DNA of 64,000 nucleotides from Candidatus Accumulibacter proximus (GTDB lineage Bacteria; Pseudomonadota; Gammaproteobacteria; Burkholderiales; Rhodocyclaceae), in assembly GCA_016709675.1 (NCBI GenBank), contig JADJMH010000014.1, forward strand, positions 156,699-220,698. The letters run 5' to 3'. The position numbers were made by a program, and so were the translations under genes. Below are positions 26,427 to 35,302 of this stretch, piece by piece. The notes beneath the pieces are model-generated. The model had not been told where the DNA came from. It searched no databases and was given only the letters and a program-made list of their open reading frames with translations. Every line of letters begins with the position of its first letter. The stretch's first letter is position 1.

Positions 26427-28505
26427 TTACAAGTCCAGCACCAGGCCCGCCGCGTTGCCGGCACCCGCCGCCGGCACCGAGCAGCAAATCAGAATCTCGT
26501 CGGTCCCCAGGTCGACGGCCGGCGACGACGTGTAGCTGACTTGGCCCGTCAGCAACCGGGTCTTGCAGGTGCCGCACGAGCCGCCGCGGCAACTGAATTC
26601 CGGCGTCAGCCCGCGCGCTTCCGCCAGCTCGAGCAGGCTGCCGCCTCCCGATTGCCAGCGGGCCTCCTTGGCCGACCGCGCAAACACGACCGCGACGGAA
26701 GTTTCGGCGGCGGGCAGAGTGGTCAGGGGGTGTTGCGCGGCCGCTTCCGTCACCCGTCGGCGCAGTGATGAGGGGCCAGACTGCTCCACGTGGATTCGCT
26801 CGTCGGCAATCTGCATCGCCCGCAAGCCGTCGTAGAGATCCTGGGCAAACGCCGCCGGACCGCACAGGTAGAAATCGCAATCAGCGAAATCGTCGAAGGG
26901 CAGGATGGCCTTCAGCGAGGGCAGGTCGATGCGGCCGTGAACGTCATAGTCGCTGCCGAGAACGGCAGCCGGTTTTGGCTGGCTGAGAATGCGCACCACC
27001 TCTACCGCACCATCGGCACGCTCGATCAGTTCCTGCAGTTCGCCGTCGAAGGCCCGCTCGGCCAAGGTCCGCGACGTATGAACAAAGAATGTCCGGCGTA
27101 CGCGGCGGGTACGTACGCCTTCGTACACCACCTCGCGCAGCATGGCGAGCATGGGGGTGATTCCCACCCCTGCCGACAGGAAGACGAGCGGGCGGCGTTC
27201 ATGCGCATCCACGACGAAACTGCCCAGCGGCGCACGGGCTTCGATTTCATCGCCCACGGCGATGTGCTCATGGAGGAACTGCGAAACGCGTCCTGCGCGT
27301 TTGACGCTGATGCGGTAGCAGCCATCCGACGGCGCCACCGAGAGGGTGTAGGTGCGAATGACCGGCGCGGCGCCCGCGGCGACGGCCAGCCGGATGGGCA
27401 GATGCTGCCCGGCCTTGAAGAGCGGCAATCCCGCACCGTCGGCTGCTTCGAGATGGAAGGACTTGATGGTCGAGCTCTCGTTGGTGATGCGTGCAACGCG
27501 AAAACGCCGCCACTGGTTGCGTAGCGCCTCTGCCTGCTGGCGAGCCAGGGCCTCTTCCCACGATCCGGTCATCAAGGAGTTGGGCGAGATTTCCTCAAGC
27601 CGCCAGCGCAATTTCAGCACGCGGCGACGGCGCACCGCCTTGTTGACATGCAGACGCCAGAGCCGCTCGGCCCCCTGGAAACTGCTCACTTCGTCACCCG
27701 CAAGGACCAGTTCGGTAGGACCGGCAAGCTGCAACAGATCGCCGGTGGCGAAGTCGATGAAGAGCAGGCCCGCCCGCGGATTGACCTGCAGATTGCCGAG
27801 CGTGTTGAAATGCAGGTTGCCGGCGAAATCGGGGATGGTCAGCACATCAGCGTCGACACGGACGAAGCCGGGCTTGCCACCGCGATGCGAGGCGTCGACC
27901 TGCCGCCGGCCGACATCCCCTTCCGGATCCACGTAGCTGGCGACGAAAAAGGTATCGACAGCCCGGATCATGGCACTGGCCTCGCCGTCGAGGGTCGACA
28001 GGACTTCGCTGCGACCGCTGAAAGGCTCGGCGGGATCACCGGCAAAGCTGAAGTTCCTTGCCTGGATGTATTGTGGGCAGTTGCCGAAGGCATGCTCGAC
28101 CTGCAGCGTCAGCTGGCGGTCGTCGCGTGCGACCACTCTGCCATTGACGCGATTGCGGCGGCGCGTCTGCAGCTCGATGCCGAGCACGCCGATGCCGTCG
28201 CCCGGCCGCAACGCGTCACCAGCGGGATCCCCCTGGCCGGGCAGGGCGTTGATCTGCAGGTGCCGTGCATCGGGTGACTGCGCCAGCCCGGCACGCGCCT
28301 CGACGAGCGTCGCCCAGGGATCGCCCGCCGTGTCGACGGCGGCGATCACCAGGAACGGTAGCTGCCGGTAGAATGTACGATGCTGCTCCGGCATGAAGTC
28401 GCGGATGACCTGGCGACCAAAGACCTCCATACGTTCGGCGACGCCGACGCTCTGTTGCAGCTCGCGTTCGCCGCGGTGCCAGGGGGAAGCCGTTGCAGCG
28501 CTCAT
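26427..28505 (-). CDS. Fusion of pyridoxamine-oxidase-like FMN domain, ferredoxin reductase and 2Fe-2S ferredoxin
   Basis: A 692-residue protein of three parts. Residues about 40-330 form a PNPOx-like flavin-binding split barrel (FLVIAAVDTAGDPWATLV, NLHFNTLGNLQVNPRAGLLFIDF). Residues about 370-600 are an FNR module (RTYTLSVAPSDGCYRISVK, LSAGVGITPMLAMLREVV, FYLCGPAAFAQDL). The C-terminus is a plant-type ferredoxin with CRGGSCGTCKT and a distal cysteine pair. This is a self-contained NAD(P)H-to-acceptor chain. The ATG 28505 was chosen because homologous sequence starts there; the frame upstream is noise. Neighbours are a glutathione transferase and an Lpd-like enzyme, which suggests detoxification or redox stress. 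Confidence 0.85.
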   Translation of the reverse strand: MSAATASPWHRGERELQQSVGVAERMEVFGRQVIRDFMPEQHRTFYRQLPFLVIAAVDTAGDPWATLVEARAGLAQSPDARHLQINALPGQGDPAGDALRPGDGIGVLGIELQTRRRNRVNGRVVARDDRQLTLQVEHAFGNCPQYIQARNFSFAGDPAEPFSGRSEVLSTLDGEASAMIRAVDTFFVASYVDPEGDVGRRQVDASHRGGKPGFVRVDADVLTIPDFAGNLHFNTLGNLQVNPRAGLLFIDFATGDLLQLAGPTELVLAGDEVSSFQGAERLWRLHVNKAVRRRRVLKLRWRLEEISPNSLMTGSWEEALARQQAEALRNQWRRFRVARITNESSTIKSFHLEAADGAGLPLFKAGQHLPIRLAVAAGAAPVIRTYTLSVAPSDGCYRISVKRAGRVSQFLHEHIAVGDEIEARAPLGSFVVDAHERRPLVFLSAGVGITPMLAMLREVVYEGVRTRRVRRTFFVHTSRTLAERAFDGELQELIERADGAVEVVRILSQPKPAAVLGSDYDVHGRIDLPSLKAILPFDDFADCDFYLCGPAAFAQDLYDGLRAMQIADERIHVEQSGPSSLRRRVTEAAAQHPLTTLPAAETSVAVVFARSAKEARWQSGGGSLLELAEARGLTPEFSCRGGSCGTCKTRLLTGQVSYTSSPAVDLGTDEILICCSVPAAGAGNAAGLVLDL

Positions 28506-28530
28506 GCTTGCCAACTCCCGGTGCCGGTGA

Positions 28531-29166
28531 TCACGCCGCCAGTCCGACGGCGGTCTTCTGCATGCCGACAAAGCCGGGCATGCCCTCGATTCTCGCCAGC
28601 CAGTCGCGCACCTTCGGGTAGGCGTCCAGGGACACGTTGCCCTCGGGCGCATGCGCGAGGTAGGTATAGGCAGCCACATCGGCAATGGTCATCCCCTCAC
28701 CGACGAGAAAGGCGTGCCGCGACAGCTCGCTCTCGATGACGCCCAGGACGGCGTGCGCAAGGGCAAGCGCTGCGTCCGCTTCCTTCTTCGCTCCGAATAC
28801 CGTCACCAGACGCGCCACCGCCGGCCCGAAGGCAATCTGACCGGCGGCCCCGGACAGCCACCTTTGCACCGCGGCTTCGCCGACGGCGTCGCTCGGCAAC
28901 CAATGTTCACCTCCGTACTGGCGTGCCAGATAGACGAGAATCGCGTTGGAATCGGCAACGATCGTTCCGTTGTCGTCGATCACGGGAACCTGGCCGAACG
29001 GGCTCAGGGCCAGGAATTCGGGCTCTTTGTGCGCTCCCTTCATCAGGTCGACGTCGACGAGTTGCGTCGGCAGATCGAGCAGTGACAGCATCAGTTGGAC
29101 GCGATGGGCGTGACCGGACAACGGGTGACGATACAGTTTGATGGGGGTGGCGGGTGTGGCCGACAT
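28531..29166 (-). CDS. Glutathione S-transferase
   Basis: A 211-residue GST. Thioredoxin-fold half: IKLYRHPLSGHAHRVQLMLSLL, FGQVPVIDDNGTIVADSNAILVYLARQY. Helical half: FLVGEGMTIADVAAYTYLAHAPEG. It conjugates or reduces electrophiles with glutathione in the cytosol. ATG 29166 follows a GGAGAATC box. It is 25 bp upstream of the FMN/FAD/2Fe-2S fusion gene, so the two are likely one operon. Confidence 0.9.
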   Translation of the reverse strand: MSATPATPIKLYRHPLSGHAHRVQLMLSLLDLPTQLVDVDLMKGAHKEPEFLALSPFGQVPVIDDNGTIVADSNAILVYLARQYGGEHWLPSDAVGEAAVQRWLSGAAGQIAFGPAVARLVTVFGAKKEADAALALAHAVLGVIESELSRHAFLVGEGMTIADVAAYTYLAHAPEGNVSLDAYPKVRDWLARIEGMPGFVGMQKTAVGLAA

Positions 29167-29535
29167 GATGATTCTCCAGAGAGTGAGGGACGAGGTGACG
29201 ACGCGGGGCAGTTGCCGGGAGGCCAATGCGAGTGCCAGTCACAGGTAGACATGGTCGGCGCAAAATCGTCCGAGGGGAATCGTCGTGCGGCGCAAATCAC
29301 CATTCCAGTTTCTGCAATGATCCGGCGAGCCCTGTTCGCCTCGGCCCTTGGCGCGATCGTCCCGAGCTGCACGCCGGGCACGCGCCAGGCACAGAAAGCG
29401 ATGGCGGCCGATGGCGACGGTGAGCGGATCACCGTTGATGAATCGCTGCCACTCTCCCGAGCAGGCGCTGAGCAGGCCGACCGCTTGCTGACGACTGGCC
29501 TCAACGGCTGGATCCCCGCTATCCAGTAGAACGGC
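29167..29535. other. Interval without a recognised gene
   Basis: Open frames exist on both strands but none gave a recognisable family or a good start. It should contain the promoter of the minus-strand GST operon. IS91 remnant C begins at its right end. Confidence 0.4.
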
Positions 29536-29604
29536 CGGACCCCGGGCCGGCGTGATAAGCGGCGGTGACGTCGGCTCGCCCAAGTGCGAGAGGATCTCGC
29601 GCAC
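29536..29604 (-). mobile_element. IS91-type element remnant C (transposase 3' coding fragment)
   Basis: About 70 bp matching the region encoding REILSHLGEPTSPP in remnants D and E. Neither the tail nor the rest of the transposase is present. Confidence 0.65.
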
Positions 29605-29606
29605 GG

Positions 29607-29753
29607 GTCCGCTACAGGAGCGACTCGGTGCACGCCCGCGTCGATCGGATTCAGCCAAGCAACGCGGCGGGCGGGGCCCGAATAGACTACGATGTCAGCT
29701 TGGAGAACGGCAAGCACGGCGTCGTTCCAGCGCGCATGCTGCGGGCGTCCTAA
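29607..29753 (+). pseudogene. Possible C-terminal gene fragment
   Basis: After the IS91 fragment the plus strand reads VRYRSDSVHARVDRIQPSN and then ARIDYDVSLENGKHGVVPARML before a stop. The composition looks protein-like and the N-terminus is cut by the element. No family was recognised. Confidence 0.25.
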
Positions 29754-29953
29754 GCGTCGCCGGCCCGCCAGCGCGGTTCGCGCGCGGCCTCGCGGCGAGC
29801 ACGGCCGGACGCCGACGAAGGACTGCCAGCCAACCGCCGGATGGGCACCCGGTGCGGCAGTGGGCGACGATGATCACGGCGCGCGTCGGGCCCGGAGGTC
29901 TCCGAAAGCCGGCAGGAGACGGAATACACGAGCAACTGCGCAAGGAGCGAGTC

Positions 29954-30157
29954 ATGCCAACCACTACCCTCATGATCACCGGAATGAAATCGGACGACTG
30001 CCTGCGTAGCGTCATGAATGCGATCCAGGACCTGCCTTGCATCGGCCACGTCGAGGTCTCGCTGGAAACCGGCGAAGCCAGCATCGAACATACGGCGATG
30101 GTCTCCGAGAGCGACATTCGCCAGAGCATCGAGGATGCCGGTTACCTGACGCTCTAG
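29954..30157 (+). CDS. Heavy-metal-associated (HMA) small protein with incomplete metal motif
   Basis: A 67-residue ferredoxin-like HMA fold: TTTLMITGMKSDDCLRSVMNAI, HVEVSLETGEASIEH, DIRQSIEDAGYLTL. The canonical GMxCxxC is GMKSDDC here, so only the second cysteine remains and copper binding is doubtful. AAGGAG lies about seven bases before the ATG. It stands alone; no copper ATPase is nearby. It may be a regulatory or decayed chaperone. Confidence 0.75.
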   Translation: MPTTTLMITGMKSDDCLRSVMNAIQDLPCIGHVEVSLETGEASIEHTAMVSESDIRQSIEDAGYLTL

Positions 30158-30555
30158 CGTTGATCCACTAGCCTGGCTTTGCCCCGGATCGTCGGCAAGA
30201 CCGTTCCGGAGTTCCATGACGCTCAGGAAAATGCGCAGCGCCAGCGTCTCGATCGCCGGATCATGTTCGAGGTGACAACGCAGGCGCTTGGGAACCGACA
30301 GCACCCACTGGCGGACCGGCAACCGCGGAAAAACCTGCTCGGCCAGATGGGCAGTCACCGGCGCGCCCGGTGCGCATGGGCGAGGCAATGGGGGAGCGCA
30401 TCGCGCGTCCAGCGTGAGCGCCACGGGCGCCAGCAACCGGGGACCGCGGCTTGCCAACCCGGCCGGCGCCTGCGACACCGCCGCAGCCACTGCAGACTTG
30501 CACCTGCAAGCAACCCCCGCCGAGGACTGCAGACGGGTAGGCCCAGCGTCCTCGC
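30158..30555. other. Interval without a recognised gene
   Basis: About 400 bp between the converging HMA gene and acyl-CoA ligase gene. Only shadow frames were seen. Confidence 0.5.
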
Positions 30556-32196
30556 TCAGCCACCGGGTGGCAGTCGATAGTCCTTGAACTGCTCGCGCAG
30601 ACGCAGCTTGTGCAGCTTGCCGGTGGCCGTGTGCGGCAGTTCGTCGACGAAGGCGACATCGTCCGGCAGCCACCAGGTGGCGACCCTGTCCCGAAGGAAA
30701 TCGAGCATCGCCTCCCGGCTGAGTTCCTGGCCCGCCTTGCGGACGACGATCAGCAGCGGCCGCTCCTGCCACTTGTCGTGCGCTGCGCCGATCACCGCCG
30801 CCTCGGCGACCGCCGGATGGGCAATGGCGGCGTTCTCGAGAGCGATCGACGAGATCCACTCGCCGCCCGACTTGATCACGTCCTTGGCGCGGTCGGTGAT
30901 CTGCATGTAGCCGTCGGCGTCGATCGTCGCCACGTCGCCGGTGTCGAAGAAGCCGTCGCCGTCGACATTGCCGGCGCCCTCCTCGCGGTAGTAGGCGCGG
31001 GTGATCCACGGCCCACGAACCAGCAGATGGCCGGCGGCCTGCCCGTCGTGCGGCAGCTCGGCGCCGTCGTCGACGATCTTCATCTCGACGCCATAGACCG
31101 CCCTGCCCTGCTTCTCCTGCAATGCCAGGCGCTGCTCGGGCGAGAGACCGGCGTGCCGCGGCAGGAGGTTGCAGACGCTGCCCAGCGGCGACATCTCGGT
31201 CATTCCCCAGGCGTGGACGACGAACGCACCGAATTGCGTCGCGAAGCGCTCGCTCATCGCCCGCGGCGCCGCCGAGCCGCCGATGACGACGCGCCGCAGG
31301 CACAGGTCCTGCAGCGGCTGCAGGCCGGCCGCCTCGACGTACTGCTGCAGCATCAGCCAGACCGTCGGCACGCCGAGCGCCAGGGTGACGCGTTCGTCAC
31401 GCATCAGTTCGTAGACGCTGCGCCCGTCGAGCGCCGGACCCGGCATCACCAGCCGCGCGCCGCTCATCGCGCCGGCGTATGGCATACCCCAGGCATTGAC
31501 ATGGAACATCGGCACGACCAGCAGGACGCTTTCATGGGCACCGATCGCCAGCCCGTCAACCGCGCAGGCAGCCCAGGAATGCAGTACCGACGAGCGGTGC
31601 GAGTAGAGCACGCCTTTCGGGTTGCCGGTCGTCCCCGATGTGTAGCAGAGCGAGGAGGCACTGTTCTCGTCGAACTGCGGCCACGCGAAATCGCCGGACT
31701 GCCCGGCGAGCAGCTCTTCGTAACACAGCAGATCGGGCAGGCTGCTTGCGGGCATGTGGGCGCGATCGGTCAGGACGACATAACCGCTGATCCCGGGCGC
31801 CCGCGCCGCCAACTTCTCGACCAGCGGCAAGAAGCCGGGATCGAAGAACAGCAGCCGGTCTTCGGCGTGGTTGACGATGTACTCGATCTGCTCGGGGAAG
31901 AGGCGCGGATTGATCGTGTGCAGAACCGCCCCCATTCCGGAAACGCCGTAGTACAGCTCCATGTGCCGATAACCGTTCCACGCCAGCGTCGCGATCCGCT
32001 CGCCGGCGCTGACGCCGCGCGCCGTCAGCGCGTTCGCCAACTGGCAGGCGCGGCGCCGGACGTCGGCATAGGTACAACGATGGATCGGCCCCTCGCTCGT
32101 GCGCGAAACGATCTCCCCCTGCGGATGCAGGCGGGCGGCGTGCTCGATGAGCGAAGAGATCAACAGCGGTTGCTCCTGCATCAGTCCCTTGAGCAT
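30556..32196 (-). CDS. AMP-forming acyl-CoA synthetase (fatty-acid-CoA ligase)
   Basis: A 546-residue ANL-superfamily enzyme that activates a carboxylic acid with ATP and CoA. The P-loop-like SLCYTSGTTGNPKGVLYSH, the adenylate motif HAWGMTEMSPLG, FFDTGDVATID and DRAKDVIKSGGEWISS are present, and TGKLHK holds the catalytic lysine. It is closest in pattern to medium/long-chain acyl-CoA ligases. Its ATG shares one base with the stop of the alpha/beta hydrolase upstream. It is the last gene of a probable four-gene lipid-related unit. Confidence 0.9.
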   Translation of the reverse strand: MLKGLMQEQPLLISSLIEHAARLHPQGEIVSRTSEGPIHRCTYADVRRRACQLANALTARGVSAGERIATLAWNGYRHMELYYGVSGMGAVLHTINPRLFPEQIEYIVNHAEDRLLFFDPGFLPLVEKLAARAPGISGYVVLTDRAHMPASSLPDLLCYEELLAGQSGDFAWPQFDENSASSLCYTSGTTGNPKGVLYSHRSSVLHSWAACAVDGLAIGAHESVLLVVPMFHVNAWGMPYAGAMSGARLVMPGPALDGRSVYELMRDERVTLALGVPTVWLMLQQYVEAAGLQPLQDLCLRRVVIGGSAAPRAMSERFATQFGAFVVHAWGMTEMSPLGSVCNLLPRHAGLSPEQRLALQEKQGRAVYGVEMKIVDDGAELPHDGQAAGHLLVRGPWITRAYYREEGAGNVDGDGFFDTGDVATIDADGYMQITDRAKDVIKSGGEWISSIALENAAIAHPAVAEAAVIGAAHDKWQERPLLIVVRKAGQELSREAMLDFLRDRVATWWLPDDVAFVDELPHTATGKLHKLRLREQFKDYRLPPGG

Positions 32197-33110
32197 CAGT
32201 CGTCCTCCCCTGACGGATTGGTTGGCAGCACCTGCAGCGTTCGCATGAGCTCGCTGCCGTAGGCCGGGAACTCGTGCACGTCGGCATGCGCCGCATCAGC
32301 CAGGCGCAACAGCCGGGCGTGCGGTACCGTTGCCGCCAGCTGCTCGCTGTGCGCGATCGGGATCAGTCGGTCCCTGTCGCCATGCACCAGCAACAGCGGG
32401 CCGTCGATGCGGACCGCATCGGCGCAGGTAGCCAGAGGATAGCGCAACAGCGCTGGCGGCAACAGCGGGTGATGCTGCCGCATCAACTGCTGCATGCTGC
32501 AGTAGGGTGAGACGAGGATCGTCAGGTCCGGCTGCACCTCGGCGGCCAGTCCCGCTGCCAGCGCGGTGCCGAGCGAGCGCCCGTAGATCACCGTGCGCCG
32601 GCCGGCGTAGGCGGGCGCAACCGCCTGCCAGGCGGCGCGCACGTCGGCGCGCAACTGCTCCTCGCTCTCGATGCGTCCACCACTCTTGCCATAGCCGCGA
32701 TAGTCGAGCAACAGCAGATCGTAGTTTGCGGCGCGATAGAAGTCGGTACTGGTCAGCCAATCGGCGGCGTTGCCGCTGTTGCCATGCAGGAAGAAGATCA
32801 GCCCGCGCGGATTCGGCAGCCGCAAGTGCAGCGCCGAAAGGGTCGCGCCGGCGACCGGTATGGCGACCTCGTGGACGTCCGCCAGAGCGAATCGGTGCGT
32901 CGCCGGCAACGGCGCCGGCCGGAAGATCAGCCGCTCCTGATGGTGGTAGACCCAGGCCAGCAACAGCAGATAGGCAAACCCTCCAGCGAGAGCTGCCAGC
33001 GCGCCACAGGCCCGCAGCCAGCCACGCGCATTGTGCGATGGCGCCACACGGTCGCCCGCCAATGCCGCCAGGATGCCGGCAGGGGCCAACAAGCGTCGTT
33101 CGCCGATCAT
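32196..33110 (-). CDS. Membrane-anchored alpha/beta hydrolase (BEM46-like)
   Basis: A 304-residue protein with an N-terminal membrane helix (CGALAALAGGFAYLLLLAWVY) and an alpha/beta hydrolase domain: oxyanion region FFLHGNSGNAADW, DYRGYGKSGG, nucleophile elbow VIYGRSLGTALA, acid in LVHGDRDRLIPI, and histidine in DAAHADVHEF. The substrate is unknown; an ester or thioester would fit the coupled acyl-CoA ligase. It begins nine bases after the monooxygenase-like gene. Confidence 0.8.
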   Translation of the reverse strand: MIGERRLLAPAGILAALAGDRVAPSHNARGWLRACGALAALAGGFAYLLLLAWVYHHQERLIFRPAPLPATHRFALADVHEVAIPVAGATLSALHLRLPNPRGLIFFLHGNSGNAADWLTSTDFYRAANYDLLLLDYRGYGKSGGRIESEEQLRADVRAAWQAVAPAYAGRRTVIYGRSLGTALAAGLAAEVQPDLTILVSPYCSMQQLMRQHHPLLPPALLRYPLATCADAVRIDGPLLLVHGDRDRLIPIAHSEQLAATVPHARLLRLADAAHADVHEFPAYGSELMRTLQVLPTNPSGEDD

Positions 33111-33119
33111 CGCGCGGCC

Positions 33120-33407
33120 TCAGACGAGCTGCTGAAAGCGGTGGATCAACGGCGGCTGCGCCAGCAGGGCGCCCGCATGCTCGATGGCGCGCGCGACATG
33201 CGCCGTCGCCAGATGGCCATCGGCTGCCGTCTGATCGGACCAGCGCTCGACCGTGACGAACTCGCACGCCGCGTCCTGGTTGTGGAACAGCTCGTAGCCG
33301 AGACAGCCGGCCTCCGAGCGGCTGGCAAGCGCCAGCTCGACGAGCACCGCCTGGAGTTTCCCCTCACACCCCCCGCGGGCCGTGAGCCGCGCCATGATTC
33401 TGATCAT
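33120..33407 (-). CDS. ABM-domain putative quinol monooxygenase
   Basis: A 95-residue dimeric ferredoxin-like protein: MIRIMARLTARGGCEGKLQAVLVEL, SRSEAGCLGYELFHN, FVTVERWSDQTAADGHLATAH. This is the antibiotic-biosynthesis-monooxygenase (YgiN-like) family, often acting on quinols. ATG 33407 is preceded by AGGAGGGAGCG. Its place between the MpaB-like oxygenase and the hydrolase suggests an oxidative lipid or aromatic route. Confidence 0.8.
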   Translation of the reverse strand: MIRIMARLTARGGCEGKLQAVLVELALASRSEAGCLGYELFHNQDAACEFVTVERWSDQTAADGHLATAHVARAIEHAGALLAQPPLIHRFQQLV

Positions 33408-33560
33408 CGCTCCCTCCTCGTCTCCGGAACCGGCGTTCACGTCGCCGAACCTTCATCAACCAACCATAGACCATACGCAGCCGGCACTCTCGCGGATGCA
33501 ACCGGGCCGCAAGGTGCCCGGCGAAGCGGCGGCAGGAGCGCCAGCCGCAAGGGCGAGGCC

Positions 33561-34472
33561 TCAACCATCGACTCCCCGTTCCGCGGCAGCCAGCGCCGGC
33601 GCGCTTGCGGTGCCATCGTGATGCCGCGACACCGGACAAACTCCCCGTGGCGCTTCCGCCGAGCCGAGCGAGGCGATGTCGTAACCACGCGGATAAGCCG
33701 CCCGGGCGATCCGCGTCCGCAGCATCGGCCGCTGCCGCCGCGGCAACCAGCGCAGAAGGCGTGCCCGCCAGCGCAGTGCAGCTGCGACCGTCCGCTGCAG
33801 CCACCGCGGCGCTGGCTGCAGCTCGAGTGCAGCCAGCAGCGGCGGGTCGAGCAGCGCGTGGATGCTGCGGCGAACCAGCGGCCGCAGGGGCGCCGGGAAC
33901 CAACTGGCGAACATTTCCCGCGTCGCCAGCGCGACCTGCCGGCTGGCCGCCTGCGGGCGGAAATTCCGCTTTTCGTAGTCGCTGCTGAAGGCAGCGAAGT
34001 CGGCCAGCGTCGCGGGAATCCCGAGGATCTGCATGCGCTCGCCCACCTCGCGCCAGAAGCGGAACCACGCCAGGCGTTCTTTTTCGCTCATCCGCCGCCA
34101 GCCGAAACGCTCGTTCCAGCGCAACGGCTCGAAGACGAAGGTCGACAGGACATAGAGGAAGTCCTCGTTGGCAATGCGAAAGCGCGCGTGCAACTCGTTC
34201 ATGCGCTCGATCGCGCGCTGCCCGCGCCGGCTGTCGAAGCCGTTCTCGATGATCTCGCTGACGAGCAGGTCGGTATCGTCGTAGCGCTTCTGGGGCCGCC
34301 TCTCGAACTCGCCGGTGGCGTGCAGCAGGCCGCCAATGCGCCCCGAAGCGAAGCTGCGGAACAGGGCCAGTTCGAGGGCACGCGTCGTATCCCAGGGAAA
34401 GACCACGGTCGCCAGGTGGCGCACCACCTGCTGGCAATCGCGGCCATCGTCGGCGTGTGGGTGTGTCGTCAT
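33561..34472 (-). CDS. MpaB/rubber-oxygenase-like protein (DUF2236)
   Basis: A 303-residue protein. FARG-type segments FRSFASGRIGGLLHATGEFERRPQKRYDDTDLLVSEIIENG, YVLSTFVFEPLRWNERFGW and AWFRFWREVGERMQI match the MpaB/latex-clearing oxygenase domain (DUF2236), which binds heme b in characterised members. The C-terminal tail is arginine/alanine rich. ATG 34472 was chosen because the upstream frame is IS91 remnant sequence. The terminus of remnant D lies 82 bp upstream on the same strand. Confidence 0.75.
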   Translation of the reverse strand: MTTHPHADDGRDCQQVVRHLATVVFPWDTTRALELALFRSFASGRIGGLLHATGEFERRPQKRYDDTDLLVSEIIENGFDSRRGQRAIERMNELHARFRIANEDFLYVLSTFVFEPLRWNERFGWRRMSEKERLAWFRFWREVGERMQILGIPATLADFAAFSSDYEKRNFRPQAASRQVALATREMFASWFPAPLRPLVRRSIHALLDPPLLAALELQPAPRWLQRTVAAALRWRARLLRWLPRRQRPMLRTRIARAAYPRGYDIASLGSAEAPRGVCPVSRHHDGTASAPALAAAERGVDG

Positions 34473-34553
34473 CGCGCCCCTCCTCTTCTCTGCTCGATGC
34501 AGCAACATACGCGCTGGCGGTGGCACTGGATGCAGCTGGATGCAGCCGGCAAT

Positions 34554-35298
34554 AGATAGGAGATCCAACGCCACTTCCGCAAGTGTTCCAAGCTCTGATA
34601 GGCCCTGACAGCAGTCGTGATTTGGGGAAAGCGGGCCGACGGAGCCTGAAAACCTCGCCAGAACCGCAGCACCAGGATGGCAATGATGGCCATGGGTCGC
34701 CGCGGTGGCCGACAAGGCCGCCGCGGCGACCCATGGTGCAAGCGGTCCCTGACGAGCCCGATCGGATCGGATCGTCTTCGTGCGGCCTTTATCAGGCGAT
34801 GCGCTGATCGCATTGGTAGTGCGGTGCCGGTTGAGCTGGCGGGTCGAACTCGCACTGCTCGGCATCGGTGATCTCCCACAGCGGCGGGCCCCGGGCCGGC
34901 GCGATAGGCGGCGGTGACGTCGGCTCGCCCAAGTGCGAGAGGATCTCGCGCACGACGCAGGCGTCGGTGATGAAGGCGATGATGATTCGCATCTCGCCGC
35001 CACAGCGTGGGCAGACGAGCGGCAAGACCTCATCGATCCGCGCGAGCAGCAACGCCCAGGCGGTGCGGGCCGCGCGAGGCAGAAGCGCTTCCTCTGCCTG
35101 CTCCTCGCTGTCGGACGACGCGCCTGGGGCGGTGATTTGCACCGCGATTGGCTCAGTCTCAGTCAGTGCGTTGGGCGCCAGTACGCCGTAGTACCGATGC
35201 CGATGACGGCGCGGGGGTGGAATCAGCGCCGCCAGACGCTCGATCAGTTCGAGCGGCGTCAGCATCAAGCTGACGCTGCCGCCGGGACCCGGCTTGAC
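34554..35298 (-). mobile_element. IS91-type element remnant D
   Basis: The tail (GATAGGAGATCCAACGCC onward) and about 160 codons of the transposase C-terminus remain: LTPLELIERLAALIPPPRRHRHRYYGVLAPNA, LLLARIDEVLPLVCPRCGGEMRI and VVREILSHLGEP are typical IS91-family sequences. The 5' part with the catalytic HUH and tyrosine motifs is absent. It ends at the stop of the DUF1631 gene. Confidence 0.85.
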
Positions 35299-35302
35299 GC
35301 TG

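Noticed and set aside
29239..29530. Divergent regulator gene next to the glutathione transferase
   Set aside because: Frames on both strands were examined; none has a helix-turn-helix motif or a credible start.
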